DNA of 64,000 bases from assembly GCF_052078665.1 (NCBI RefSeq), contig NZ_JBQJIK010000036.1, positions 1 to 64,000 of the forward strand, written 5' to 3'. Made by a program: the position numbers and the translations under genes. Origin of the DNA: Inquilinus sp052078665 (lineage in GTDB: Bacteria; Pseudomonadota; Alphaproteobacteria; DSM-16000; Inquilinaceae). The notes under the pieces are model-generated. The model did not search any database, was not told the origin of the DNA, and was given only the letters and a program-made list of their open reading frames with translations. Shown here piece after piece: positions 53,571 to 61,840 of this stretch. Numbering within the stretch: position 1 is the stretch's first letter; every line of letters begins with the position of its first letter.

Positions 53571-54484
53571 AGCCGCGGGTGGTCGGCGAAGAAGCGCCAG
53601 ATATGCGGCGTGGCGGCGAAGCCGGGGGTCATCTGGCCGTCCGGCCACGCGTGGTAGCCGTCCTCGACCACGTCGAACCGGACCGCGGTTCCGGCCCGGC
53701 AGTCCGGATAATCCTCCACCTTGATGCCCAGCACCGTCGCCCGCGCCACCGGCTGCGCCCGGCAGCCGTCGAAGGCGGCCCAGAAGGCGACCGAGTCCCG
53801 CACCGGCGGGAACTTGGCGCGGGCATAGCTCTCGCGCTCGGGGGTGCCCTTGAACGGGACCGCCTCGTCGCCGGTGCCGTGGACGTGGATCACCGAGACG
53901 GGGCGGCTCGGGGTGCAGGACGGCACCAGGATGGCGCCCGAGACCACGGCGATTCCGGCGAAGATGTCGCTGGCGTCGCAGGCCAGGCGATAGGCCATCA
54001 TGCCCCCGGCGGAGAAGCCGGCGGCGTAGACGCGGTGGCGGTCGACCGCGCGCTCCTGCTCGATCGTCGACACCAGGGCGCGCAGGAAGCCGACATCGTC
54101 GGCGTCCTGCCGCATCGCCGCGCCGCAGCAATCGCCGGCGTTCCAGCTGAACTGGCCGGCGGTCTCGGCGGTCGGCTTCAGGCGGCCGGTGCCGTTCGGA
54201 TAGGCGACGATGAAGCCTTCCGTATCGGCCTCGGCGCTGAAGCCGGTCAGGGCGATCGCGCTGTCGGCGTTGGAGCCGCCGCCATGCAGCACCACCACCA
54301 GCGGCAGCGGGTTGCCGCCCGCCGCGGCCGGCGGCAGGTGCAGGATGTAGCTGCGGGCCACGCCGTCGACCGGCAGCGTGGCTTCGACATCCGTGCCGGC
54401 GGCTCGTCCCGATGCCATCGACAATGGTAGGGCGAGCGCCGCGATCACCGCGAACATCAGCGCTTGTGCAAGCCGTCGTGCCAT
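53567..54484 (-). CDS. Secreted PHB-depolymerase/feruloyl-esterase-like alpha/beta hydrolase
   Basis: 305 residues. It has a signal peptide (about residues 1-29, MARRLAQALMFAVIAALALP) and an alpha/beta-hydrolase fold: VVLHGGGSNADS, the nucleophile elbow YAAGFSAGGMMAYRLA, an Asp in VIHVHGTGDEAVPF and a His in VEDGYHAWPDGQ. The family (LpqC, polyhydroxybutyrate depolymerase type) includes feruloyl and short-chain polyester esterases. Substrate unknown. It lies in an operon with the DUF2867 gene. Confidence 0.87.
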   Translation of the reverse strand: MARRLAQALMFAVIAALALPLSMASGRAAGTDVEATLPVDGVARSYILHLPPAAAGGNPLPLVVVLHGGGSNADSAIALTGFSAEADTEGFIVAYPNGTGRLKPTAETAGQFSWNAGDCCGAAMRQDADDVGFLRALVSTIEQERAVDRHRVYAAGFSAGGMMAYRLACDASDIFAGIAVVSGAILVPSCTPSRPVSVIHVHGTGDEAVPFKGTPERESYARAKFPPVRDSVAFWAAFDGCRAQPVARATVLGIKVEDYPDCRAGTAVRFDVVEDGYHAWPDGQMTPGFAATPHIWRFFADHPRL

Positions 54485-54568
54485 TTCTGCCGTCTCGATC
54501 GGGTCCGGCGCGAGAATAGCGCGGGCGGCCCAGCTATCCGGCCGCGATGAAGGGTCGCGGGGTCGCCG

Positions 54569-55285
54569 CTATCCTCTGGCCGCCTTGCCGCGCCGCCCGG
54601 CGTCCTGCGCCAGTTGCTCGATCAGCCCGACGAGCTCGCGATGGGCAGGGGTGGCGGGGTCGCGCAGGGCGGAGGTCGGCTGGTCCTCGGTCAGATGGCT
54701 CAGCCGCACCAGGGCGCGGATGCGCTGCCGCCGGGTCTGCTTGAGATCGGAGGAGCGGTGCCGGAACAGGATCCGGGCCAGCTCGCCGTCACCGAACAGG
54801 GCGTTCAGCTCGGCGCCGGTCGTGTAGATCAGGAACAGCACCAGGATCCAGATCTGGATGAAGAGGAACCGGTGCCAGGAGAACTGCTCCGCCAGGGCCG
54901 CGCCGAAGCCGCCGATCTGGCCGCTATCGACGACATGGTGGATGAAGGCCTCGAGCAGCCGGGCGATGAAGACGAAGGCCCAGTACACGAAGGTCTTGAA
55001 CAGGATCGGCAGGATCAGCGGCGCGTGGTCGAAGCGCCGCAGGAACGGCATCTTGTCGGCGACCAGCACCGCCTTGCCGACCACCAGCGCCGCCGTGGTC
55101 GCGACCAGGAAGTTGATCGACCGGGCGAGGTATTCGGACAGCACCAGGTTCTGCGTGAACACGATCAGGTTGAAGCCGACCAGGAAGAACAGGGTCGGCG
55201 GCAGGACGTGGCGGATCTCATGGCCGAGATGACGGAGAACGCGGTGCAGACGGCTGTCCTGCGCCGCCAGGGAGGTGCTGGCCAT
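54569..55285 (-). CDS. Four-helix membrane protein of unknown function
   Basis: 238 residues. Hydrophobic helices fall at about 28-50, 58-80, 92-118 and 140-165, with a charged C-terminal cytoplasmic tail of about 65 residues (RHRSSDLKQTRRQRIRALVR and on). The ATG at 55285 was chosen because upstream codons are not protein-like. No domain recognised. It lies 83 bases after the short thrS gene on the same strand and may share its transcript. Confidence 0.65.
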   Translation of the reverse strand: MASTSLAAQDSRLHRVLRHLGHEIRHVLPPTLFFLVGFNLIVFTQNLVLSEYLARSINFLVATTAALVVGKAVLVADKMPFLRRFDHAPLILPILFKTFVYWAFVFIARLLEAFIHHVVDSGQIGGFGAALAEQFSWHRFLFIQIWILVLFLIYTTGAELNALFGDGELARILFRHRSSDLKQTRRQRIRALVRLSHLTEDQPTSALRDPATPAHRELVGLIEQLAQDAGRRGKAARG

Positions 55286-55368
55286 CGACCGTCTCCGGTG
55301 CTTGGGACCGTTCCGGAATCCTGGCGCCGAAGCGGGGCGCGGCAAAGCATATTCCGCGCCCCCGCAGA

Positions 55369-56577
55369 TCAGGCGGCGAGGGCAGGGGCCGGCGATTGCG
55401 CCTCGGCCTCCAGCCGGGCGATCGCGGCGGCCAGGGGCAGGGATTCCTGACGGCCGTCGCGATAGCGCAGCGCCACGGTGCCGTCCCGCGCCTCGCGCGC
55501 GCCGATCGCGGCCAGCACAGGGACGCCATCGGCATGGGCGTCGACGATCTTGCGCGACAGCCGCTCCGGCCGGGCGTCGAGGGCGACGCGCAGCCCCGCC
55601 GCCTCGAACGCCTCGGCCACCCGGCAGGCCGGGACGACGTCGTCCGCGCCGATCGAGGCGACCACCACCTGCTCCGGCGCCAGCCACAGCGGCAGCTTGC
55701 CTTCATGGTGCTCGAGCAGGATGCCGATGAAGCGCTCCAGGCTGCCCAGCACCGCGTGGTGCAGCATCACGGGCAATTGGTGGTTGCCATGCTCGTCGAC
55801 ATAGGCGGCATCTAGCCGCTCCGGCATCACCAGGTCGAGCTGGATGACGCCGCATTGCCAGCGCCGGTCGCGGCTGTCGCGCAGGTGGAATTCCAGCTTC
55901 GGGCCGTAGAAGGCGCCCTCGCCGGGCAGGGTCTCGAAGTCGAGCCCGACCTGCCGCGCCGCGTCCGCCAGCGCCGCCTCGGCCCGGTCCCAGACCTCGT
56001 CCGACCCCGCCCGCTGCACCGGCCGTGTGGCGAAGGCGACGTCGAAGCGGTCGAAGCCGAAATCGGCGTAGATCCGGCGCAGCAGGCCGCAGAACCGCGC
56101 CACCTCGGCCTGGATCTGTTGCTCCAGGCAGAACACATGGGCGTCGTCCTGGACGAAGCCGCGCGCCCGCATCAGCCCCTGCAGCGCGCCGGATGGCTCG
56201 TTGCGGTGCACGGCGCCGAACTCGAAGTAGCGGATCGGCAGCTCGCGATGCGACCGCACGCGCTTGTTGAAGATCTGGATGTGCCCGGGGCAGCTCATCG
56301 GCTTCAGCGCCATGATCCGGCCCTCATCGGCCACGGCGAACATCTGGGCGCCGAATTTCTGCCAGTGGCCGCTGCGGTTCCACAGGCCGCGGGCCAGCAG
56401 CTGCGGTGTCCGCACCTCGCGATAGCCGGCCCGGGCCATGCGCCTTCGGACATGGTCCTCGACCACGCGGTAGAGCGCCCAGCCGCGCGGGTGCCAGAAG
56501 ACCATGCCGGGGCCGTCCTCCTGCTGGTGGAACAGGTCGAGGCGGTTGCCGAGGCTGCGGTGATCGATGTCGTCCAT
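55369..56577 (-). CDS. Short threonyl-tRNA synthetase lacking TGS and editing domains
   Basis: 402 residues against about 640 for a standard ThrRS. The class II catalytic core is intact: motif 2 region RYFEFGAVHRNEPSGALQGL, zinc ligands Cys in MSCPGH and His in QDDAHVF and later PVMLHHAVLGSLE, motif 3 in GSLERFIGILLEHHEGKLP. The anticodon-binding domain (PLWLAPEQVVVASIG onward) is present. The TGS and editing domains are absent, so it cannot clear Ser-tRNAThr itself. A threonine-rich leader peptide and terminator lie upstream. It is likely a second, regulated ThrRS or a resistant paralogue. Confidence 0.92.
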   Translation of the reverse strand: MDDIDHRSLGNRLDLFHQQEDGPGMVFWHPRGWALYRVVEDHVRRRMARAGYREVRTPQLLARGLWNRSGHWQKFGAQMFAVADEGRIMALKPMSCPGHIQIFNKRVRSHRELPIRYFEFGAVHRNEPSGALQGLMRARGFVQDDAHVFCLEQQIQAEVARFCGLLRRIYADFGFDRFDVAFATRPVQRAGSDEVWDRAEAALADAARQVGLDFETLPGEGAFYGPKLEFHLRDSRDRRWQCGVIQLDLVMPERLDAAYVDEHGNHQLPVMLHHAVLGSLERFIGILLEHHEGKLPLWLAPEQVVVASIGADDVVPACRVAEAFEAAGLRVALDARPERLSRKIVDAHADGVPVLAAIGAREARDGTVALRYRDGRQESLPLAAAIARLEAEAQSPAPALAA

Positions 56578-56626
56578 GGGAAGTCTCCGTTGCGTTGGAC
56601 CGGCGCAGGGAGAGCCCAGAAAGACC

Positions 56627-56657
56627 AAGGGCCCCGTCCGTTGCCGGCGGGGCCCTT
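56627..56657 (-). terminator. Attenuator terminator before the short thrS
   Basis: On the minus strand AAGGGCCCCG pairs with CGGGGCCCTT (10 bases, 11-base loop), followed by GGTCTTTCT. It lies between the leader-peptide stop (56683) and the thrS start (56577), exactly where an attenuator terminator would act. Confidence 0.75.
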
Positions 56658-56682
56658 TGGTGGTCGGCGAGGCGCTGTCCGA

Positions 56683-56766
56683 TCAGCGCGCACGACCTCC
56701 GCACGACCCGCCTGTGGCGGTGGTCGTTTTGGCGGTCGCGGTAATCATCGAACGGATCGCGCTCAT
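56683..56766 (-). CDS. Threonine-rich leader peptide of the thrS paralogue (attenuation)
   Basis: A 27-codon open frame whose middle reads ITATAKTTTAT: six threonine codons (ACC, ACC, ACG, ACC, ACC, ACA) within ten. It could start at the first ATG (56766) or at an internal ATG (56748). The threonine codons sit in a hairpin arm (56727-56703, ACGACC-AC-CGCC with GGCGGGTCGT), a second hairpin (56689-56672, GCGCTG/CAGCGC) follows, and the terminator comes next. This is the layout of amino-acid attenuators such as thrL. Too short for ordinary gene finding. Confidence 0.7.
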   Translation of the reverse strand: MSAIRSMITATAKTTTATGGSCGGRAR

Positions 56767-56772
56767 GGCATC

Positions 56773-56802
56773 AGTAGAGCCATGGCCTGCAGACGGCGTC
56801 AA
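56773..56802 (-). promoter_or_regulatory. Candidate promoter of the thrS leader
   Basis: TTGACG (56802-56797) and TCTACT (56778-56773) are 18 bases apart on the minus strand. The transcript would begin close to the first leader ATG at 56766, implying leaderless translation from it or use of the internal ATG. Confidence 0.5.
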
Positions 56803-56848
56803 CCAGGATGCAACGCGGGGAGGGGCTGCCGTGTTGATGCGGCGGGAC

Positions 56849-56877
56849 TTGTCATCAGCCGGGTCTCTCGCTATATT
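56849..56877 (+). promoter_or_regulatory. Promoter of the RES-Xre operon
   Basis: TTGTCA (56849-56854) and TATATT (56872-56877) with a 17-base spacer form a near-consensus sigma-70 promoter. The operator repeats begin three bases after the -10 box. Confidence 0.75.
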
Positions 56878-56880
56878 TAT

Positions 56881-56918
56881 CTCAAACGAGATTGAAAGTC
56901 TCAAATGAGTTTGAAAAA
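56881..56918 (+). promoter_or_regulatory. Tandem operator repeats of the RES-Xre operon
   Basis: Two adjacent 19-base units, CTCAAACGAGATTGAAAGT and CTCAAATGAGTTTGAAAAA, differ at four positions. Each is also an imperfect palindrome around TCAA...TTGA. They cover the expected transcription start, so antitoxin bound here would block its own promoter. Confidence 0.75.
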
Positions 56919-56930
56919 AGGAGCGGTTCG

Positions 56931-57338
56931 ATGATGGCGCGGGAGGCGGCGGTGGCGCCGGTCGGTGCCGAAGGGCGGGTGGCCCGGGCGGGGCTGAGCG
57001 CCTTCTTCAACATCGTCGAGGCCTGGGGGCTGAAGGACGAGGAGAAGCGCGTGCTGCTGGGCCGCCCGTCCAAGGCCACCTTCTATCGCTGGAAGGCCGG
57101 CGCGACCGGCCATCCCTCGGCCGACACGATGGAGCGGATCTCCTACATCCTCGGCATCTACCGGGCGCTGCAGATTCTGTTCAAGGACGCCAAGCTGGCC
57201 GATGGCTGGGTGCGGCGGCCGAACACGGCCTCGCCCTTCGGTGGGCGCTCGGCGCTCGATCGCATGCTGTCGGGCAACGTCGCCGACCTGTTCGTGGTCC
57301 GCCGCTACCTCGATGCGGAGCGCGGCGGTTGGGGTTAG
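56931..57338 (+). CDS. Xre/MbcA/ParS-type antitoxin (DUF2384) of a RES-Xre pair
   Basis: 135 residues. The N-terminal Xre-like domain contains LLGRPSKATFYRWKAGATGHPSADTMERISYIL, and the C-terminal DUF2384 toxin-binding domain includes GWVRRPNTASPFGGRSALDRML, its hallmark. It neutralises the RES toxin and probably represses its own promoter. The ATG at 56931 follows AAGGAGCGG. It overlaps the toxin gene start by ten bases. Confidence 0.92.
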   Translation: MMAREAAVAPVGAEGRVARAGLSAFFNIVEAWGLKDEEKRVLLGRPSKATFYRWKAGATGHPSADTMERISYILGIYRALQILFKDAKLADGWVRRPNTASPFGGRSALDRMLSGNVADLFVVRRYLDAERGGWG

Positions 57339-58021
57339 TCATCCCGCTGCGCCGGGTCGACTGGCCCGAGTGCTGGCGCATCATCCCGAGCCGCTATCCG
57401 CCGATCGACCTGTTCGAGCGGGTGGCGCCGCCGGAGGATTGGGAGCTGCTGATCGAGCTCGAATCCCGCACCAACGACAGGCTGCGCGACCAGGTCGGGC
57501 AGATCGCGCTGGTGCCGCTGGAGGAGCGGATGAGCGGCCCGGGCACCAGCTTCATCATGGCGCCCTTCACCCATCTGCATCCGGATGGCAGCCGCTTCAC
57601 CGACGGCACCTATGGCGCCTATTACGGCGCCGCGGCGCTGGATACGGCGGTGGCGGAGACCAGCTATCACCGCGCCCGCTTCTTCGCCGCGACGGCGACG
57701 CCGGCGACCACCATCGACATGCGGGTCCTGATCAACAGCCTGTCGGGTGGGCTGCGCGACATCCGCGGCCTGGGCGCCGAGCTGCCCGGCGTCTACGACC
57801 CGGTCGACTATTCGGCCGGCCAGGCGCTGGGGCGGCGGCTGCATGGCGACGGCGCCTTCGGCATCGCCTATGACAGCGTCCGCCATGCCGGAGGGCTGTG
57901 TGCCGCCGTGTTCCGGCCGCGCAGCGTGCTGACCCCGGTGATCCAGGAGCGGCACCTGTCCTATCACTGGGACGGAACCCGGATCGCGGCGGTGCACGAG
58001 ATCCGGGCGTTGCAGACGTAG
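57329..58021 (+). CDS. RES-domain toxin (NAD+-degrading type)
   Basis: 230 residues. The RES family residues are visible: an Arg in CWRIIPSRYPP, Tyr and Glu in YGAYYGAAALDTAVAETSYHR, and a Ser in IAYDSVRHAGGLCAA. RES toxins break down NAD+ (or use it for ADP-ribosylation) and stop growth when antitoxin is lost. The TTG start at 57329 overlaps the antitoxin stop, so toxin is made only with antitoxin. No better start exists upstream of the conserved region. The pair lies between the thrS leader and ribA. Confidence 0.88.
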   Translation: MGLVIPLRRVDWPECWRIIPSRYPPIDLFERVAPPEDWELLIELESRTNDRLRDQVGQIALVPLEERMSGPGTSFIMAPFTHLHPDGSRFTDGTYGAYYGAAALDTAVAETSYHRARFFAATATPATTIDMRVLINSLSGGLRDIRGLGAELPGVYDPVDYSAGQALGRRLHGDGAFGIAYDSVRHAGGLCAAVFRPRSVLTPVIQERHLSYHWDGTRIAAVHEIRALQT

Positions 58022-58132
58022 CCCGCCGCATAGCCGATCTCCGTTCGGGGGGCTGGGAATATCGAAGCCGCCCACCGATATTGTCCCCACGGTTTCACGA
58101 GGTCGGTCGCGGCGCGGCCGTCGGGGTATTCG

Positions 58133-58822
58133 ATGCAGGCACCGGTCAACCCGCCGCGGGTCGAGATCCGCACCACCGTCACCATCCCGATCCTGGACGG
58201 GGCGGGTAAGGGCGTGTTCCACACCTTCAGCGGCTTCGGCGACGGCGGCGAGCATTTCGCCATCGCCCTCGGGCCGCAAGGCCGCGACGTGCCGCTGGTG
58301 CGGGTGCATTCCGAATGCCTGACCGGCGACGTCTTCGGCTCGCAGCGCTGCGATTGCGGCCCGCAGTTGAACGACGCCCTGCATCGCATTGGAAAAGAGG
58401 GCGGTTTTGTCCTTTATCTGCGCCAGGAAGGGCGCGGCATCGGCCTCTATGCCAAGCTCGACGCCTATGTGCTGCAGGACCAGGGGCTCGACACCTATGA
58501 GGCCAATGAGCGGCTGAACTTCCCGCATGATCTGCGAGACTTCACGCCGGCGGCGCAGATGCTGCTGGCGCTCGGGGTCAAGCGGATCCGGCTGCTGACC
58601 AACAATCCCGACAAGGCGAAGCAGCTCGAGGCCGCCGGGATCGAGATCGCCGAGATCGTGCCGACCGGCGTCTTCATCACCGAGCACAACATCCAGTACC
58701 TTGAAGCCAAGGTGAAGAAGCACGCGCATCGAATTGATCTGACGGAGATTTCCGGCCAGGCCACGGTGCTGCCTATGGCTGTCGGCGACACCCCGGGGGT
58801 GCGCCGCCTGGGCAAGCCTTGA
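58133..58822 (+). CDS. ribA: GTP cyclohydrolase II
   Basis: 229 residues. It opens GTP to start riboflavin synthesis. The zinc ligands lie in SECLTGDVFGSQRCDCGPQL, and catalytic residues in RQEGRGIGL and the DTYEANERLNFPHDLRDFT loop. Its TGA overlaps a TTG that may start the truncated ribD relic. No other rib gene lies close. Confidence 0.93.
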   Translation: MQAPVNPPRVEIRTTVTIPILDGAGKGVFHTFSGFGDGGEHFAIALGPQGRDVPLVRVHSECLTGDVFGSQRCDCGPQLNDALHRIGKEGGFVLYLRQEGRGIGLYAKLDAYVLQDQGLDTYEANERLNFPHDLRDFTPAAQMLLALGVKRIRLLTNNPDKAKQLEAAGIEIAEIVPTGVFITEHNIQYLEAKVKKHAHRIDLTEISGQATVLPMAVGDTPGVRRLGKP

Positions 58823-59247
58823 CGCTGCCGGCCGGACTCTCGCCGGGTTTCGGCTTCGGCGGCGTCCTCCGCGACACGCTGCCGGAGCCGCTGCGCCACG
58901 CCGCGCCCGCCACCCGGACGGCGGGTGACGACGAAGCCTGGATGCTGGAGACGCTGCGGACGGCGATGGCCCATAACGGGCTGTCCGACCCCAATCCGGT
59001 GGTCGGCTGCGTCATCGTCCGCGACGGCTGCGTCGTGTCCCGCGGCGCCACCGAGCGGATCGGCGAGCGTCACGCCGAGCGTGTCGCGGTCGAGGCAGTG
59101 CCCGACCGCTCGGCGTTCCGCGGCGCCACCGCCTATGTCACGCTCGAACCCTGCAGCCATCACGGCCGCCAGCCGCCCTGCGGTCCGGCGTGCCGGGCCG
59201 GATCTGTGATGTCTCGGCCGGGCCAGCCCGAACCGACCGAATTGTGA
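58819..59247 (+). pseudogene. Truncated ribD (deaminase domain only), probable relic
   Basis: 142 codons in place of the usual 360. The diaminohydroxyphosphoribosylaminopyrimidine deaminase zinc motif is present, HAE in GERHAERVAVEA and Cys residues in EPCSHHGRQPPC, but similarity ends right after PPC. The rest of the deaminase and the whole reductase domain are missing. It sits between ribA and secD, with only 13 bases to the secD start. Probably a deletion relic; a deaminase-only protein is less likely because the fold is incomplete. Another ribD must exist elsewhere. Confidence 0.7.
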
Positions 59248-59260
59248 GAGCTTGCCGTCG

Positions 59261-60874
59261 ATGATGTATTTCGCCCCGTGGAAGAAGGTCACCATCCTGG
59301 TGGTGTGCCTCCTCGGCGTGATCCTGAGCCTGCCGAACCTCCTGCCGCGCAGCACGCTCGACGCGCTGCCGTCCTGGATCCCGGCACGGCAGATGAATCT
59401 CGGTCTCGACCTGCGGGGCGGTTCCTACCTCCTGCTCGAGGTCGACATGAAGGCGGTGGTCGACGCCCGCCTCGCCAACATCCAGGATTCGATCCGCAGC
59501 CTGCTGCGGCGCGAGAGCATCGTCTTCAGCGACCTCGCTGTGAATGATCATTCGGTCAATTTCACCCTGTCCGACCCCGGCCAGGCCGACCGGGTGCGCA
59601 CCCTCTTGGCCGAGAACCTGTTGACCGGTGCCGTCGACCCACTGGCCGGCGGCCAGCGCGATCTCGACATCAACGTCGGCAGCGATGGTAAGGCCGGCCT
59701 GACCCTGACCGAGGTGGGCCTGCGCGACCGCGAGGCCCGGGCGGTGGAGCAGTCGATCGAGATCGTCCGCCGCCGCGTCGACGAGAGCGGCACGCGCGAG
59801 CCGCTGATCTCGCGCCAGGGGTCGGCCCGAATCCTGCTGCAGCTGCCGGGCGAACAGAACCCCGACCGCATCCGCCGCCTGCTGGGCCAGACGGCGAAGA
59901 TGACCTTCCACCTGGTCAATCTCGACTACCAGCCCGGCCAGCCGGTGCCGCCGGACACCGAGGTGCTGCCGATCGAGAATCCGCGGCAGGGCGAGCGGAC
60001 GTCGATCGCGGTGCGCAAGCGGATCGAGGTCGACGGCGCCAACCTGACCGACGCCCGCGCCGGCACGAATTCGCAGACCGGGCAGTGGGTGGTGAACTTC
60101 GAGTTCGACAGCGCCGGCGCCCGCCGCTTCGGCCAGGTCACCCAGGCCAATGTCGGCAAGCCCTTCGCCATCGTGCTCGACGACAAGGTCATCACCTATC
60201 CGAACATCAACGAGCCGATCCTGGGCGGCCGCGGCCAGATCAGCGGCAACTTCACGGCCCAGACCGCCAACGACCTGTCCGTGCTGCTGCGCGCCGGCGC
60301 GCTGCCGGCGCCGCTGACCATCGTCGAGGAGCGGACGGTCGGCCCCGACCTGGGCGCCGACGCCATCCAGGCCGGCATCATCGCCGTCGCCGTCGGCTTC
60401 GTCCTGGTCATCACCTACATGTTCCTGTCCTACGGCTTGTTCGGCCTGTTCGCCAACATCGCCCTGGTCATGAACATGGTGCTGACGGTGGCGATCCTGT
60501 CGCTGCTCGAGGCGACGCTGACGCTGCCCGGCATCGCCGGCATGCTGCTGACCCTCGGCATGTCGGTCGACGCCAACATCCTGATCAACGAGCGATTGTA
60601 CGAGGAGACGAAACGGGGGCGAACGCCGTTCTCGGCGATGGATGCGGGCTTCAGCCGGGCCTTCGGCACGATCTTCGACGCCAACATCACCTCGCTGATC
60701 AAGATGGCGATCCTGTACTCGCTGACCACGGGCCCGGTGCGCGGCTTCGCCGTCACCACCGGGATCGGCATCCTGACCTCGATGTTCACCGCCATCGTGC
60801 TGGTGCGGTTCATGATGGTCAGCTGGATCCGCCGCAAGCGCCCCACCGTCCTGCCCGTGCTGAGGAAAGCGTGA
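59261..60874 (+). CDS. secD: Protein-export membrane protein SecD
   Basis: 537 residues, typical for alphaproteobacterial SecD. One N-terminal helix (VTILVVCLLGVILSLPNLLP), a large periplasmic domain with GLDLRGGSYLLLEVDM, and five more helices from about residue 370 (GMLLTLGMSVDANILINERLYEE). With SecF it uses the proton gradient to help late steps of protein export. The ATG at 59261 is favoured over a TTG at 59252. It overlaps secF (TGATG-type). Confidence 0.95.
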   Translation: MMYFAPWKKVTILVVCLLGVILSLPNLLPRSTLDALPSWIPARQMNLGLDLRGGSYLLLEVDMKAVVDARLANIQDSIRSLLRRESIVFSDLAVNDHSVNFTLSDPGQADRVRTLLAENLLTGAVDPLAGGQRDLDINVGSDGKAGLTLTEVGLRDREARAVEQSIEIVRRRVDESGTREPLISRQGSARILLQLPGEQNPDRIRRLLGQTAKMTFHLVNLDYQPGQPVPPDTEVLPIENPRQGERTSIAVRKRIEVDGANLTDARAGTNSQTGQWVVNFEFDSAGARRFGQVTQANVGKPFAIVLDDKVITYPNINEPILGGRGQISGNFTAQTANDLSVLLRAGALPAPLTIVEERTVGPDLGADAIQAGIIAVAVGFVLVITYMFLSYGLFGLFANIALVMNMVLTVAILSLLEATLTLPGIAGMLLTLGMSVDANILINERLYEETKRGRTPFSAMDAGFSRAFGTIFDANITSLIKMAILYSLTTGPVRGFAVTTGIGILTSMFTAIVLVRFMMVSWIRRKRPTVLPVLRKA

Positions 60875-61833
60875 TGTTCTGGCTCCGTCTCGTCCCGGAC
60901 GACACCAAGATCCCGTTCATGCGGGGTCGCATCGCCGGCCTCGCCACCTCGGCCTTCCTCAGCATCGCCTCGGTCATCCTGTTCTTCCATCCCGGGCTGA
61001 ACTACGGCGTCGACTTCAAGGGCGGCATCGCCATCGAGATCCAGACGCCACAGCCGGCGGATTTCTCGGTGCTGCGCTCCGGGCTCGACGCGCTCGGCCT
61101 CGGCCAGGTCCAGCTGCAGCAGTTCGGCTCGCCCAGCGACGTGCTGATCCGGATGGAGGCGCAGCCGACCGAACAGCAGCAGCAGGTGGCGCTCGACACG
61201 GTCAAGAAGACGCTGACCGACACCGTGCCGGGCACGGTGATCCGCAGCGTCGATTCGGTCGGCAGCACGGTCTCGGGCGAGCTGTTCCAGAACGGCATGA
61301 TGGCGCTCGGCCTCGCCCTGGTGGCCATGCTGTTCTACATCTGGTTCCGCTTCGAATGGCAGTTCGGCGTCGGCGCCGTGGTCACCATGATCCTCGACGT
61401 CACCAAGATGATCGGGGTCTATGCCGTCACCGGCATGCAGTTCAACCTGACCTCGATCGCGGCGCTGCTCACGGTCCTCGGCTATTCGGTCAACGACAAG
61501 GTCGTGGTCTATGACCGGGTGCGCGAGAACCTGCGGCTGTACAAGTCGCTGCCGCTGCGGCAGTTGATCGACCTGTCGATCAACCAGACGCTGAACCGCA
61601 CCATCGGCACCTCGCTGGCCACCTTCCTGGCCTGCCTGCCGCTGGCGATCTGGAGCGGCGAGAACCTGCAGCAATTCGCCATCGTCATCCTGATCGGCGT
61701 CGTCGTCGCCACCACCTCCTCGATCTTCATCGCGGCGCCGATCCTGCTGTTCCTCGGCGAGGACAAGCTGTTCCGCAAGAAGGCGCCGCCGGCGGCTCCG
61801 GCGGATGCCAAGCCGGCGGCAAAGAAGGCCTGA
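60874..61833 (+). CDS. secF: Protein-export membrane protein SecF
   Basis: 319 residues. Landmarks are LNYGVDFKGGIAIEI, YIWFRFEWQFGVGAV and SVNDKVVVYDRVRENLR, with six membrane helices. It forms the SecDF complex with its upstream partner. The start overlaps the secD stop by one base. The C-terminal lysine/alanine tail is poorly conserved in the family. Confidence 0.95.
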   Translation: MFWLRLVPDDTKIPFMRGRIAGLATSAFLSIASVILFFHPGLNYGVDFKGGIAIEIQTPQPADFSVLRSGLDALGLGQVQLQQFGSPSDVLIRMEAQPTEQQQQVALDTVKKTLTDTVPGTVIRSVDSVGSTVSGELFQNGMMALGLALVAMLFYIWFRFEWQFGVGAVVTMILDVTKMIGVYAVTGMQFNLTSIAALLTVLGYSVNDKVVVYDRVRENLRLYKSLPLRQLIDLSINQTLNRTIGTSLATFLACLPLAIWSGENLQQFAIVILIGVVVATTSSIFIAAPILLFLGEDKLFRKKAPPAAPADAKPAAKKA

Positions 61834-61840
61834 TCCGGCG

